Assembly (NCBI GenBank): GCA_900321965.1
Contig: ONYA01000018.1
Coordinates: forward strand, 1 to 58,289
DNA: 58,289 nt
Source of the DNA: an uncultured Prevotellaceae bacterium
Lineage (GTDB): Bacteria > Bacteroidota > Bacteroidia > Bacteroidales > Bacteroidaceae
Direction: 5' to 3'
The position numbers and the translations under genes are program-made. How positions within the stretch are numbered: position 1 is the stretch's first letter; every line of letters begins with the position of its first letter. A model generated the notes under the pieces. The model saw only the letters and a list, made by a program, of their open reading frames with translations. It was not told the DNA's origin and did not search any database. Of the stretch, positions 1-9,270 are shown piece after piece.

Positions 1-27
1 GCGCCGGCAAGAAATCGCTTGCGATTT

Positions 28-91
28 CATTCGTGAAATTCGTTTAAATTAACAACGCGCAGCCAAATTCGTGAAATTCGTGAAATTCGTG
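28..91. repeat. Short tandem repeat, 9-bp unit, in a gene-free stretch
   Basis: Three perfect copies of AAATTCGTG lie at 65-91, with a related partial run at 29-43 and a short palindrome (GAAATCGC, TT, GCGATTTC) at 11-28. The stretch 1-322 contains no convincing gene: the only open frame there has no recognisable product and runs over the ClC terminator. What it holds is this repeat, the hairpin at 168-191 and the ClC terminator at 267-297. Confidence 0.75.
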
Positions 92-160
92 GTAAAAAAA
101 TACTTACGAAACTTGAATCATTTAACACTTTCGAAAACACGGAAAATGTCACTTGTCACT

Positions 161-280
161 TTCACGCTTTCCGCAGTAAACACTGCGGAAACACGCAATT
201 TTAGACTTTTGACTTTTGACATTCTTTGCATGCCGAGCGAAGCCCATTATGACTTGACAATGCAAAATAAGCCATTTCGG
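161..280. repeat. Hairpin-bearing intergenic repeat element, left copy
   Basis: A perfect 10-bp inverted repeat (TTTCCGCAGT / ACTGCGGAAA, loop AAAC) lies at 168-191. It is followed by TTTTGAC-type direct repeats at 203-220 and by AAATAAGC.ATTTCGG at 265-280. The same three parts in the same order occur at 57164-57260. Both copies lie just past the 3' end of a minus-strand gene. The element codes for nothing visible and resembles a dispersed, non-autonomous intergenic repeat. Confidence 0.65.
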
Positions 281-297
281 CTGGTGAAATGGCTTAT
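263..297 (-). terminator. Intrinsic terminator of the ClC channel gene
   Basis: Read on the minus strand, a perfect 12-bp stem (ATAAGCCATTTC / GAAATGGCTTAT, 7-nt loop) is followed by TTTTGC. It starts 26 nt after the ClC stop codon. Part of the stem is shared with the dispersed repeat element that overlaps it. Confidence 0.75.
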
Positions 298-322
298 ATC
301 GGGCGGCGAAAACACAAGTATA

Positions 323-2131
323 TCAGTCCTCACTCATGTCATGCACCATCTTGCGATAGAGGGTGTAGAGACGCTGGCGTGAGATGTAGCCCTTCAGGTG
401 GTTGTCGGTGTCGACAACGGGGAGCCACTCGGCACCCGTACGGTCGAAAGTTTTCATGACACTCGTCATAGGAGCGGAGTCAAGCAAGGTGGCTACGGGC
501 TCTTCCATCAGCTGACTGGCGGTGAAATGGTGATAGAGTTCGATGCGGAACAGCACCTTGCGGATGTGCATGATATCAACCTCGCCCAACAGCGTGCCGG
601 CACCGTCGGTGACGGGCAGCACACGACTGTGACTGCGGCTCACCTGATTGACAATCTGGCCTAACTCCATATCGGGACTGACGGCCTGATAGCCGCGCTC
701 GATAACCGAATCAAGGTTCATCAGCGTCAGGGCAGCGTGGTCGGTATGGTGCGTCAGCAGACGGCCCTCCTTAGCCAGGCGCGACCCGTAGATGCTGTGG
801 GGCTCGAAGATGATGATAGTGAGGTATGACGATACCGACACGATCATCAGCGGCAACAGCAGGCTGTAGCCGCCCGTCAGCTCGGCAATGAGGAAGATGC
901 CCGTCAGCGGGGCGTGCATGACGCCCGACATGACACCGGCCATACCCATCAGCGCGAAGTTCTTCTCAGGCACGTAGACGCCTATCTGCTCCATATTCCA
1001 GAGGCGCGAGAAGAGGAAGCCGGTGAAACAGCCCACAAAGAGCGAGGGTGCAAACGTACCGCCGCAGCCGCCACCGCCGTTCGTGGCCGACGTAGCAAAG
1101 ACCTTGAAGAGCAACACCAACGCGATGTAGGGTATCAGCAGGGCCGCCTGTCCGGCAAAGAGCGAGTTGTCGAGAATATGGTTCCAATCGGCCTCCGTAC
1201 GGCCGTTGAGCAGCAGGTTGATGCTCGAATAGCCCTCGCCGAAGAGCGGTGGCAGCAGGAAGATGAGCAGGCTCAGCATCGTACCGCCAATAGCTAAACG
1301 CACGTAGGGCCGGTCCTTGAAACGCGCAAAGATGCCCTCGGCAAAGCTCATCGTGCGGATGAAGTAGAGCGACACCAAGCCACAGGCAATGCCCAACAGC
1401 AGGCAGGCCGGAATGCGCTGCACCGTCCACTCGTTGTCGAGGTGGAAGGCGAACAGGGCGGCATCGCCCCTGAAGATGTAGGTGAAACAGGTGGCCGTCA
1501 CACAGCTGACGAGAATAGGCAGCAGCGACGACATCGTCATATCGATGAGCAGTACCTCGAGCGTAAAGACCAGTCCGGCGATAGGCGCCTTGAAGATGCC
1601 CGCAATAGCACCCGCAGCACCACAGCCGACGAGTGTCATCAGCGTCTTACGGTCCATGTGGAACAGCTTGCCCAAGTTCGAGCCGATGGCCGAGCCCGTC
1701 AGCACGATAGGCGCCTCAGCACCCACAGAGCCGCCAAAGCCGATGGTGATGGCCGATGCAATGACGCTCGACCAGCAGTTATGGGACTTCAGGCGCGAGC
1801 GGTTCGAGGAAATGGCATAGAGGATGCGTGTGATGCCGTGTGAGATGTCGTCGTGCACGATATAGCGCACGAAGAGCGACGTCAGATAGATGCCGATAAC
1901 GGGATAGACGAGGTAGAGCCAGTTGGCCGACGAACTCTCAAACTGCGACGTCAGCAGGGCTACGATGAGGTTGATGATGCCGTGAAGCACATAGGCGGCA
2001 ACAGCCGACATGAAGCCAACGACAAGCGCCAGAATCAGCAGGAACATCTTATCGCTGACGTGCTCGACACGCCAGTTGTGCAGACGTTTCATCCGAGAGA
2101 GTTGTCCTGTTTCTTCTAATACCTTATCCAT
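323..2131 (-). CDS. ClC-family chloride channel/transporter with C-terminal CBS pair
   Basis: Inner-membrane anion channel or H+/Cl- exchanger, 602 residues. Hydrophobic segments fill about residues 28-440. The ClC filter motifs are visible: GAEAP at 137-141 (the usual motif is G[KR]EGP; the gating Glu is kept as E139) and GGTFAPSL at 357-364. A CBS-domain pair at about 470-590 probably senses nucleotides. This is the last gene of the minus-strand train, 59 bp behind the flavoprotein gene, but it has its own promoter (-7 at 2139-2146) and terminator. That promoter lies so close to the first ATG that the mRNA would be almost leaderless, so M14 (codon at 2090-2092) is a credible alternative start. 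Family assignment is firm; ion selectivity and channel versus exchanger mode are not readable. Confidence 0.93.
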   Translation of the reverse strand: MDKVLEETGQLSRMKRLHNWRVEHVSDKMFLLILALVVGFMSAVAAYVLHGIINLIVALLTSQFESSSANWLYLVYPVIGIYLTSLFVRYIVHDDISHGITRILYAISSNRSRLKSHNCWSSVIASAITIGFGGSVGAEAPIVLTGSAIGSNLGKLFHMDRKTLMTLVGCGAAGAIAGIFKAPIAGLVFTLEVLLIDMTMSSLLPILVSCVTATCFTYIFRGDAALFAFHLDNEWTVQRIPACLLLGIACGLVSLYFIRTMSFAEGIFARFKDRPYVRLAIGGTMLSLLIFLLPPLFGEGYSSINLLLNGRTEADWNHILDNSLFAGQAALLIPYIALVLLFKVFATSATNGGGGCGGTFAPSLFVGCFTGFLFSRLWNMEQIGVYVPEKNFALMGMAGVMSGVMHAPLTGIFLIAELTGGYSLLLPLMIVSVSSYLTIIIFEPHSIYGSRLAKEGRLLTHHTDHAALTLMNLDSVIERGYQAVSPDMELGQIVNQVSRSHSRVLPVTDGAGTLLGEVDIMHIRKVLFRIELYHHFTASQLMEEPVATLLDSAPMTSVMKTFDRTGAEWLPVVDTDNHLKGYISRQRLYTLYRKMVHDMSED

Positions 2132-2138
2132 TTGGCGG

Positions 2139-2170
2139 CAAAATTACACAAATTCGATGAAACAGCCAAA
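2139..2170 (-). promoter_or_regulatory. Bacteroidetes-type promoter for the ClC gene
   Basis: On the minus strand, TTTG (2170-2167), a 20-bp spacer, then TAATTTTG (2146-2139) match the Bacteroidetes sigma-ABfr consensus exactly. Transcription would start around 2132-2134. Confidence 0.7.
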
Positions 2171-2190
2171 GGTTTGCGCAGGAAATTTGC

Positions 2191-3378
2191 TCACTTCGTG
2201 CTGTCGGCGATGGCTCGGACAACGGTATAGGCCGTTGTCCAGGCTGCCTGGAAGTTGAAACCACCGGTGACGCCATCGATGTCGAGCACCTCGCCAGCGA
2301 AATAGAGATGGGGCACATGACGGCTCTCGAGCGTCGAGGGGTTCACGCTGGTGAGGGCGACGCCGCCACAAGTGACGAACTCGTCGCGGAAGGCAGCCCG
2401 TCCGCTGGTAGTATACTGGTCGTTGACAAGGGTGTTCGTCAGGCGGTTCAGCTCCTTCGCGTTCAGGTTCTGCCAACGGTTCTGTGAACGCTCGCCAAGC
2501 GTCTTCTGCAAGAGGTACTCCCACAGGCGGGCGGGCAGTCCGAAGGGGCGCACCGTCTGCAGCTGCTTCTGCGGCTGACGGCTCATCAGCGACAGCAACT
2601 CCTCCAACACCTCTGGCTCGCGGCACCCCGTCCAGTTGACGGCCAACGGCACCTGATAGGCAGCCTCGCTCAGATGGCGGGCGGCATAGCTCGACAGCCT
2701 CAGGACGGCAGGGCCGCTGACGCCCCAGTGGGTGACAAGCAGCGGCCCGTCAGCACGCAACTTCGTGCCGGGGATGCCTATCGTCACGTTCTCGACGACG
2801 GTGCCCATCAGACTGCGAAGCACGGCATCGTCGATACTCAGCGTGAAGAGCGACGGCACGGGGGCAGCTATCTCATGACCGGCATCGGCCAGCCACCGCA
2901 GTCCCTCAAGGCGCGGTGAACCGCCTGTACAGACGGCCACAAAGTCGTAGTCGGACATCAGGGTGTCGAGGTTTTCCACACGCACGCCCGTACCTATTTC
3001 TATTTGATGGCGGCGGGCTTCGCTGAGAAAGCAGTTGATGATAGTCTGTGAGTCCTGCGAGGCGGGAAAGACGCAGTTGTCGGCCTGCGTCGTCAGGCGC
3101 ACACCGTGACGCTCAAACCACTGGTAGGCATCGCGGTAGTCAAACTGCTTGAAAAGCCGCTTCAGCAGACGGTGACCACGGGGATAGACCTGAGACAGAT
3201 CGCTGACGCCGGCAAAGGAGTTGGTACAGTTGCAACGTCCACCGCCGGAGACGCCCACCTTAGCCAGCACCCGCTGACTGCGCTCCAGGATGGTGACCTC
3301 CATCTGGGGCAGCATCTCCTTCAGGTTAATGGCCAGAAAGAAACCGGCCGCTCCACCGCCAACGACAGCCGTCCGCAT
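2191..3378 (-). CDS. HI0933/BaiN-type flavoprotein (NAD(P)/FAD-dependent oxidoreductase)
   Basis: Flavoprotein of the HI0933-like family, 395 residues, full length. The N-terminus has the dinucleotide-binding GGGAAG at 7-12 with an acidic residue closing the fold (E32). The family signature GGGRCNCTN lies at 45-53, and the C-terminal FAD-contact segment has GVTGG near 369-373. Members of this family have been linked to reduction of unsaturated bile-acid intermediates (BaiN), but most have no known substrate, so no specific reaction is claimed. It begins 4 bp after the Sua5 gene stop, so the two are probably co-transcribed and coupled. No membrane segment or signal peptide; cytoplasmic. Confidence 0.9.
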   Translation of the reverse strand: MRTAVVGGGAAGFFLAINLKEMLPQMEVTILERSQRVLAKVGVSGGGRCNCTNSFAGVSDLSQVYPRGHRLLKRLFKQFDYRDAYQWFERHGVRLTTQADNCVFPASQDSQTIINCFLSEARRHQIEIGTGVRVENLDTLMSDYDFVAVCTGGSPRLEGLRWLADAGHEIAAPVPSLFTLSIDDAVLRSLMGTVVENVTIGIPGTKLRADGPLLVTHWGVSGPAVLRLSSYAARHLSEAAYQVPLAVNWTGCREPEVLEELLSLMSRQPQKQLQTVRPFGLPARLWEYLLQKTLGERSQNRWQNLNAKELNRLTNTLVNDQYTTSGRAAFRDEFVTCGGVALTSVNPSTLESRHVPHLYFAGEVLDIDGVTGGFNFQAAWTTAYTVVRAIADSTK

Positions 3379-3382
3379 CGGT

Positions 3383-3952
3383 CTACTTACGGATGATGGT
3401 CACCTCGCCGCCACGTCCTAACTTGATGATGCTCGACGGCGTATGGGGCTGATGCTCCTGACGTCGGCTCCAGCAGACGTAGTCGACGGCCTCGATGATT
3501 CGGGGGTCGATGTCGCGATAGTTCTGTGCTGCCGGTTCGCCACTGATGTTGGCCGACGTCGAGACGATGGCCTTCTGGAAACGGTAGCACAACTCCTTGG
3601 AGAATGGCTCCTGCGTGATACGGATGCCTATAGAGCCGTCGTCGGCAATGAGGTTCGGCGCCAGGTTGACGGCCCCGTCGAGGATGAGTGTCGTCGGACG
3701 GTCGCAGCAGTCAATCAGCTGCCAGGCGACGTCGGGCACGTCGCGCACATAACGCTGCAGACGGGCGTCGCTGTCGACGAGACAGATAAGTGCTTTCGAG
3801 TCGTCGCGCTGCTTGATGGCATAGACCTTCTTCACAGCCTCAGCATTCGTGGCGTCGCAACCGATGCCCCAGACGGTGTCCGTCGGGTAGAGGATCACCC
3901 CACCCTGCTGCATTACCTCAACGGCGCGCTTGATATCTTCTTCGCGTGTCAT
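3383..3952 (-). CDS. Sua5/YciO/YrdC family, probable L-threonylcarbamoyladenylate synthase
   Basis: 189 residues. The family makes threonylcarbamoyl-AMP from Thr, bicarbonate and ATP for the t6A37 modification of ANN-decoding tRNAs. The entry motif GGVILYPTDTVWGIGCDA is at 17-33, K47/R49 supply the phosphate-binding KxR motif, and STSAN at 131-135 is the family nucleotide-binding motif. The length fits the short single-domain (TsaC/YrdC) form, without the Sua5 C-terminal domain. It is packed between the DUF4468 gene (3 bp upstream) and the flavoprotein gene (4 bp downstream). Some genomes carry paralogues of uncertain role (YciO), so the symbol is left blank. Confidence 0.9.
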   Translation of the reverse strand: MTREEDIKRAVEVMQQGGVILYPTDTVWGIGCDATNAEAVKKVYAIKQRDDSKALICLVDSDARLQRYVRDVPDVAWQLIDCCDRPTTLILDGAVNLAPNLIADDGSIGIRITQEPFSKELCYRFQKAIVSTSANISGEPAAQNYRDIDPRIIEAVDYVCWSRRQEHQPHTPSSIIKLGRGGEVTIIRK

Positions 3953-3955
3953 CGT

Positions 3956-4717
3956 TTACCAGTCTTCGTCCTCGTTGCCTACAATACCGTTCTTCAGAGC
4001 CTCCTCCACCTTGTCGATGATGGCGTTGGAGTAGGCGTGGGTCATCACTAAAGCCTTTGAGCACGTACGCTTCTGAGCGTCCTTTGGCACAAAGGGATAG
4101 TGCTTGGCAATCTCCCACTGTTCGTCGTAGAGACGGCGGTCGGTGGCGTCGTTCTTCATGCGCTTGCCGTCGCTGCGATAGTTGCGGTTGTCCTTGTCCT
4201 GACGGCTGTCGTCGAGCAGTCCTCCCAACCAGCCGGCATCCTCAGCTTTCAGGATGTCGTAGCTCTGCACGGTATAGGTGACGCGGACACGTCCGTCCTT
4301 GATGTCGAGACGGATGACGGGCGTGATGCTGACGACATAGCGGTTCAGGGTTCCCGTATGATCGGCAATGCCGTCGATGGTCGACGACACGATGATGCAT
4401 CCGGCATCCTTATCGTTCAGCGTGATAGCCTGCTTGTCCTTGAAGGTGGCCGTCACCCAGTAGTTCAAGGCCACGTAGAGCTGCTGACGGGTTTTCCCCG
4501 GTGCCTCAATCACCTGCTGATAGGTGAGCGACTGGTTTTTGTCTAACGTCAGGCTACTGGCCAGATTGGCAGCGGCGTCAAGCCACTTGTCGCCATACTT
4601 ACTCTTAGCATACTTCTCAAGGTCGGCGGCTTTCATCACCTGTGCCTGAACACCCATTGAACCGCAGAATGTCAGGATGGCGGCCAGCACCCATAATCTT
4701 GTCTTTATCATAGTCAT
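3956..4717 (-). CDS. DUF4468-type secreted protein
   Basis: 253 residues with a signal peptide of about 25 residues ending MGVQA. The mature region fits the Bacteroidetes-specific DUF4468 pattern: a beta-rich domain around 60-170 with the segment RLDIKDGRVRVTYT, typical of these proteins. The C-terminal 80 residues are charged and contain no catalytic motif that I recognise. Export to the periplasm is inferred from the signal; there is no lipobox Cys. It sits 9 bp behind prfC and 3 bp ahead of the Sua5 gene, so it shares their transcript although nothing links its role to translation. Function unknown. Confidence 0.8.
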   Translation of the reverse strand: MTMIKTRLWVLAAILTFCGSMGVQAQVMKAADLEKYAKSKYGDKWLDAAANLASSLTLDKNQSLTYQQVIEAPGKTRQQLYVALNYWVTATFKDKQAITLNDKDAGCIIVSSTIDGIADHTGTLNRYVVSITPVIRLDIKDGRVRVTYTVQSYDILKAEDAGWLGGLLDDSRQDKDNRNYRSDGKRMKNDATDRRLYDEQWEIAKHYPFVPKDAQKRTCSKALVMTHAYSNAIIDKVEEALKNGIVGNEDEDW

Positions 4718-4726
4718 TTTCTGTTT

Positions 4727-6319
4727 TTAAAATTCTGACGTAAAATGGAACTGTATATGCTCAAAGTCCTGTTGAGCCATCGAGAGCACATAGCCGGAGT
4801 CGGCAAGGAAGACGTCGCGTCCCTCTTTGTCCTTAGCCATATACTGATACTTACGCTTCTTGAAGGCTTCAAGCTCGGCTTCGTTGTCGCTCGAAATCCA
4901 GCAGGCTTTGTACAGGTGGACGGGCTCCCAGCGGCACTTGGCATTGTACTCGTTCTCCAAGCGATACTGGATGACCTCGAACTGCAGCTGGCCGACGGTG
5001 CCGATAATCTTGCGGCCGTTGAACTGGTTGACAAACAGCTGGGCGACACCTTCGTCCATGAGCTGGTCGATACCTTTCTGCAACTGCTTCGACTTCATCG
5101 GGTCGTCGTTCTCGATGTACTTGAACAGTTCTGGCGAGAACGAAGGCAGACCGCGGAAGTGCAACGGCTCACCCTCGGTGAGCGTGTCGCCGATCTTAAA
5201 GATACCGCCGGTATCGGGCAGACCCACGATGTCGCCCGGCCACGCCTCGTCGATGGTCGACTTACGCTGCGCCATAAACTGCGTGGGCGAGGTGAAGCGC
5301 ATGGTCTTGCCCTGCCGCACATGCAGATAGGGCACGTTGCGCTGAAACTTTCCACTACACACCTTGCAGAAGGCGATACACGAGCGGTGGTTGGGGTCGA
5401 TGTTGGCAGTAATCTTGAAGATAAAACCTGTAAACTTCGGTTCCTCGGGCTGCACCTCGCGCTCCTCGGCCTTTGTGGGACGGGGACTGGGAGCTATCTC
5501 GACGAAGCAGTTCAGCAGCTCCTGCACACCGAAGTTGTTCAAGGCAGAGCCGAAAAACACCGGCGCCACCTCAGCCGAGCGGTAGGTCTCGACGTCGAAC
5601 GCAGGGTAGACGCCGTCGACGAGTTCCAGGTCTTCGCGCAGCTTCTCGGCGTCCTGGTCGCCGATACGCTTGTTGAGCTCGGGGGAACCGAGCTCCACAC
5701 TAACCTTTTCGGTGACGCGCTGCTTGTCGGGGGTAAAGAGGTCGAGGTTCTGCTCGTAGATATTGTAAACACCCTTGAACTTCGCGCCCTGATTGATAGG
5801 CCACGACAGCGGGCGCACCTTGATTTCTAACTCCTGTTCCAGTTCGTCGAGCAGGTCGAAGGGGTCGCGGCCCTCGCGGTCCATCTTGTTGATGAAGATG
5901 ATGACGGGCGTCTTACGCATGCGACAGACGGTCATCAGCTTACGCGTCTGGGTCTCCACACCCTTGGCACCGTCAACGACGATGATAGCCGAGTCGACGG
6001 CGGTCAGCGTGCGGAACGTGTCTTCAGCAAAGTCCTGGTGGCCAGGGGTATCGAGGATGTTCACCTTGTACTCGATGTCCTTACCCTCGGGGGTATAGTC
6101 GAACTCCATGACCGACGTCGATACCGAGATGCCGCGTTGCTTCTCGATATCCATCCAGTCAGACGTTGCTGTCTTCTTGATTTTGTTGTTCTTAACTGCA
6201 CCTGCCACTTGTATCTGTCCGCCGAAAAGCAGGAACTTCTCGGTCAGTGTGGTCTTACCGGCGTCAGGGTGCGATATAATGGCGAATGTACGCCTGCGCT
6301 CAATCTCTTGATTCATCAA
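4727..6319 (-). CDS. prfC: Peptide chain release factor 3
   Basis: GTPase that removes RF1/RF2 from the ribosome after peptide release. The 530 residues match the usual family length. G-domain motifs are all present: HPDAGKTT at 17-24 (P-loop), DTPGHQDF at 90-97 and NKMDREG at 144-150. The EF-G-like domain 2 follows, with a typical RF3 C-terminus. The start [17 protein letters not shown] agrees with the family. It begins 15 bp after the secreted beta-helix gene and ends 9 bp before the DUF4468 gene. The large antisense open frame within it (4745-5830) is a codon-bias shadow. Confidence 0.96.
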   Translation of the reverse strand: MMNQEIERRRTFAIISHPDAGKTTLTEKFLLFGGQIQVAGAVKNNKIKKTATSDWMDIEKQRGISVSTSVMEFDYTPEGKDIEYKVNILDTPGHQDFAEDTFRTLTAVDSAIIVVDGAKGVETQTRKLMTVCRMRKTPVIIFINKMDREGRDPFDLLDELEQELEIKVRPLSWPINQGAKFKGVYNIYEQNLDLFTPDKQRVTEKVSVELGSPELNKRIGDQDAEKLREDLELVDGVYPAFDVETYRSAEVAPVFFGSALNNFGVQELLNCFVEIAPSPRPTKAEEREVQPEEPKFTGFIFKITANIDPNHRSCIAFCKVCSGKFQRNVPYLHVRQGKTMRFTSPTQFMAQRKSTIDEAWPGDIVGLPDTGGIFKIGDTLTEGEPLHFRGLPSFSPELFKYIENDDPMKSKQLQKGIDQLMDEGVAQLFVNQFNGRKIIGTVGQLQFEVIQYRLENEYNAKCRWEPVHLYKACWISSDNEAELEAFKKRKYQYMAKDKEGRDVFLADSGYVLSMAQQDFEHIQFHFTSEF

Positions 6320-6334
6320 TTATTTATTTTCTTT

Positions 6335-7867
6335 TTATTCTCCTTTTGTGTTAACGTAATGGCCGTCGGGACCTATTTCGCGGCCTTGTATATTCTTGTC
6401 GATAGGATTCTCATGGAACAGGTTCTGGGCACCAGGCTGCTCGCAGAGGTTCATGGAGCCAAGATTCTCGGTCGGATGGTAAACGGCACAGCCCAGCAAC
6501 GTGAACTCACGGTCGAAACTGAAAAGTGTGGCGTCGCCCCAGTTGGCATAGAACCGACAGTCCTCGAACACGACTCCCACACAGCCCCGACTCTCAATCA
6601 GCGTATACTCGCGGTTGTTGAAGAAGTCGCAATGGGTGCAGCTGACAGCCTCGCAGTCGCGCAACTGCATGATGCCGTAGGTACAGTCGTGGATGTTGCT
6701 GGAGTAGATGGAGAAACTGTTGGTGCCCTCGAGGTCGAGGCCGTATGTACCGCAGCCATAGAGGTCGCAGTCGGCAACCATATTCCTCCAGCCGCGCTTC
6801 ATGCCGATGACGCCGCCCTGACAGTAGCCGCCCTCGGTGTGACCGATGGTGAGGTTTCTCACCGTACAATTATTACAGTCGACGAAGTTCAGGCAGAAGG
6901 CGTAACGCGGCTCCACCACGATGCGCGAGTTCTGCTCACCCTCAATAACCAATTGCTTCATGTTGACCAGCGTCAGCTGGCGACCGTCGAACACCTCTTC
7001 GCTGACCACCGTCTCGCGACCGCCGGCAACACCCGAAGAGACGTCAGGCATCCACATCTTGAAGCGGGTGCGGAAGTTGCTCTGATCATTGAGAATCGGC
7101 GTCAGGTTAATCTCAGTATTCTTGGCCACAAGCACGTTGCGGTTAGAACCTAAGGCATTCAGGAACTGCTCGGCGGTATAGACGCGGATGTAGTCGTCGT
7201 CCTTATACTTGATGTTCTCGCCGAAACTACCCGTAGGTGCCGACACCTGCACGTTGCCGGCCGGACGACCCAGCTGTTCCTGGTCGAACTTGGCACCGTT
7301 CCACTTCATCAGAATCTGCACCTCATTCTGTGCGGCGTGAATGGTAGCCATGATGTCCTTGCCCGACTGAGGCAGGGCATAGGTGATAACCTTCTGCGTG
7401 TGGATGCCGGCACCGAGGTCGGTATTATAGGTTTGCGTCATCCTTTTCGTCTGGTTGTCGTAGGTATAGAACTTCAGACCCGTGAACTGCGCCGTCACTG
7501 GCTTACCCTGCTCGATACATCCTCTGTTCACGGCCAACAGCTTGTGTTTCTGGTCCTTGCAGTTCCAGTAGCAGAGTTCGGTGTAGCTATAGGTGTTGCC
7601 AGTATAGCGCTTGTCATAACGCACGAAGCCGTTCTTGACGTCGACAATAAACGAGGCACCGTTGCTCAGCGCCTGACCCTTCTGGCGATGCGTCCAGTCA
7701 TCGAGAATGCCGTTAATCATTTCCTCGTCGTCTTCCTGCGAGAGATAGGCGGTCACGAAGTCGGCAATAGTAGGGTTCTTACCAGTATAGTGGACGCGGA
7801 TGCCCTGTGCCAGGATTGTTGTCATGCCCGTCATGAGGGCGATGACTATCAAAAAGATTTTCTTCAT
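6335..7867 (-). CDS. Secreted right-handed parallel beta-helix protein
   Basis: 510 residues from the ATG at 7867, chosen because it begins a clean signal peptide (MKKIFLIVIALMTG..ILAQ) and overlaps the rfbD stop by 4 nt (ATGA), a classic coupling arrangement. The C-terminal half has the repeating N-C-T-V-R-N-L / S-I-Y-S-S-N-I-H-D-C coil pattern of Pfam beta_helix/NosD-type repeats, at roughly residues 300-450. Such folds usually bind or cut polysaccharide, but no lyase or GH28 catalytic signature is seen, so activity is not assigned. A secreted polysaccharide-type protein inside a housekeeping operon is unusual. Confidence 0.8.
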   Translation of the reverse strand: MKKIFLIVIALMTGMTTILAQGIRVHYTGKNPTIADFVTAYLSQEDDEEMINGILDDWTHRQKGQALSNGASFIVDVKNGFVRYDKRYTGNTYSYTELCYWNCKDQKHKLLAVNRGCIEQGKPVTAQFTGLKFYTYDNQTKRMTQTYNTDLGAGIHTQKVITYALPQSGKDIMATIHAAQNEVQILMKWNGAKFDQEQLGRPAGNVQVSAPTGSFGENIKYKDDDYIRVYTAEQFLNALGSNRNVLVAKNTEINLTPILNDQSNFRTRFKMWMPDVSSGVAGGRETVVSEEVFDGRQLTLVNMKQLVIEGEQNSRIVVEPRYAFCLNFVDCNNCTVRNLTIGHTEGGYCQGGVIGMKRGWRNMVADCDLYGCGTYGLDLEGTNSFSIYSSNIHDCTYGIMQLRDCEAVSCTHCDFFNNREYTLIESRGCVGVVFEDCRFYANWGDATLFSFDREFTLLGCAVYHPTENLGSMNLCEQPGAQNLFHENPIDKNIQGREIGPDGHYVNTKGE

Positions 7868-8721
7868 ATACTTAAGAGTTTTGCAATACACTCCCGTAAC
7901 GACTCTTCCCAATAGGGAATTTCGATGCCGTACGTCTGCTTGATTTTCGTCTTGTCGAGCACCGAATAGTGGGGACGAGCGGCGGGCGTCGGGTACTCCG
8001 ATGTATGGAGCGGACGCACGTGACAGTCGTTAACATCGGCGATACGATGGATGGCTTTCGTAAAGTCATACCACGAGATAACACCCTCATTGCTAAAGTG
8101 ATAGACACCTGGCTTCACGCCTTGGTTGATGGCCGTCATAATACAGAGGGCGAGGTCGCGGGCGTAGGTCGGTGTACCTATCTGGTCGAAGATGACGCCC
8201 AGCTCAGACTTCTCGTTACCCAACCGGATCATCGTCTTGACAAAGTTATTGCCGAAGGTTGAATAGAGCCACGCCGTGCGGATAATCATCGTGCGGCTGC
8301 AGGCCTGCTGGGCAGCCTGTTCACCGGCTAACTTCGTGCGACCATAAGTGCTGTTGGGACAGACGGGGTCGGTCTCAACGTATGGTGTGTGGTTGGTGCC
8401 GTCGAACACGTAGTCGGTAGAAATCTGTATGAACCAGCCGCCGCGCTTTTCTACAGCCTCAGCCAGATAGGCAGGGGCGATATGGTTCAGCAGGTCGCAC
8501 AGCTCTTGGTTGTCCTCGGCCTTGTCGACGGCGGTATAAGCAGCACAGTTGACGATGCCGTCAATCTGATGGTCGTCGACAAATCGGCCGACGGCCTCCT
8601 GGTTGGTAATGTCCAACTCCTGTACGTCTGTATTATAATAGGTGTGCTGGGGATTCTCCTTTTCCAGCAACTGCATCTCGTTTCCCAATTGGCCGTTACA
8701 GCCCGTTATCAGAATATTCAT
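7864..8721 (-). CDS. rfbD: dTDP-4-dehydrorhamnose reductase
   Basis: NAD(P)H-dependent reductase for the last step of dTDP-L-rhamnose synthesis. It is an extended SDR: GCNGQLG at 7-13 (cofactor binding), STDYVFDG at 101-108, and the catalytic Y126xxxK130 in STYGRTK. The 285 residues match the family. It follows the DUF4924 gene by 1 bp and overlaps the next start by 4 nt. The other rhamnose genes (rfbA, rfbB, rfbC) are not in the window, so the pathway is split in this genome. An alternative role in a related sugar pathway is possible, but the sequence is standard RfbD. Confidence 0.92.
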   Translation of the reverse strand: MNILITGCNGQLGNEMQLLEKENPQHTYYNTDVQELDITNQEAVGRFVDDHQIDGIVNCAAYTAVDKAEDNQELCDLLNHIAPAYLAEAVEKRGGWFIQISTDYVFDGTNHTPYVETDPVCPNSTYGRTKLAGEQAAQQACSRTMIIRTAWLYSTFGNNFVKTMIRLGNEKSELGVIFDQIGTPTYARDLALCIMTAINQGVKPGVYHFSNEGVISWYDFTKAIHRIADVNDCHVRPLHTSEYPTPAARPHYSVLDKTKIKQTYGIEIPYWEESLRECIAKLLSI

Positions 8722-8722
8722 A

Positions 8723-9268
8723 TCATTCGAATTTCAGTCCTTCTTCCTTATCCTTCTTGTAGTAATCAGACAGCATACCGATGAACGTAGAGATTTCCTT
8801 CACGGCATGCTGCGTGTCGGGCGAGATCTCCGCCTTGCGCAGTCGAAGCATCATCACGCCATAGAGCGCGTTGAAACACGTCTCAATCTCATTCTCCTGT
8901 TTATCGGCACCTCGTCCGCGCAACTCAACAATGAACGGCAGCACCTTGTAGTAGGCCGTATTATAGAACGGGAACTTCGGCGACTCCAACAGCTGGGCGT
9001 GCAGCTCGATGAGCATCTGCAGCGTCACACGGTTGATCTGCAGGTGGCCCTGTTCGCGACAGCCCTCCTCGTTCATCATCCGTATGAGGTTACCAAACCA
9101 GTCGGCCTCTTCCTCCTTTTGTTCGTCACTATAGTCGAAACGGTCGATATACTCGCGGCGAATGCGGGGCAGCGAGCAGCCGAAGGCACGTATCGTGTCT
9201 TCCACCTGCCACATATAGAGCAGGTATTCGGCAATATTCTTCTTTCGTAATTCCTGGGCAATAAACAC
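8723..9268 (-). CDS. DUF4924 family protein
   Basis: 181 residues, largely helical and charged, matching the Bacteroidetes-specific DUF4924 family: the opening MFIAQELRKKNIAEYLLYMWQ and the central block with L-x-x-L-H-x-x-L are characteristic. No signal peptide, membrane segment or catalytic motif is visible; presumably cytoplasmic. It lies immediately before rfbD (1-bp gap) and 42 bp after the LysE-type gene. Function unknown. Confidence 0.85.
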   Translation of the reverse strand: MFIAQELRKKNIAEYLLYMWQVEDTIRAFGCSLPRIRREYIDRFDYSDEQKEEEADWFGNLIRMMNEEGCREQGHLQINRVTLQMLIELHAQLLESPKFPFYNTAYYKVLPFIVELRGRGADKQENEIETCFNALYGVMMLRLRKAEISPDTQHAVKEISTFIGMLSDYYKKDKEEGLKFE

Positions 9269-9270
9269 CT

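Noticed and set aside
71-382. Plus-strand frame of 103 codons at the left edge
   Set aside because: It runs through tandem repeats, the dispersed hairpin and the ClC terminator, overlaps the ClC 3' end, and resembles no protein family.
4745-5830. Long antisense frame over prfC
   Set aside because: prfC is an unambiguous full-length gene. The antisense frame is a by-product of GC-ending codons and has no domain pattern or promoter.
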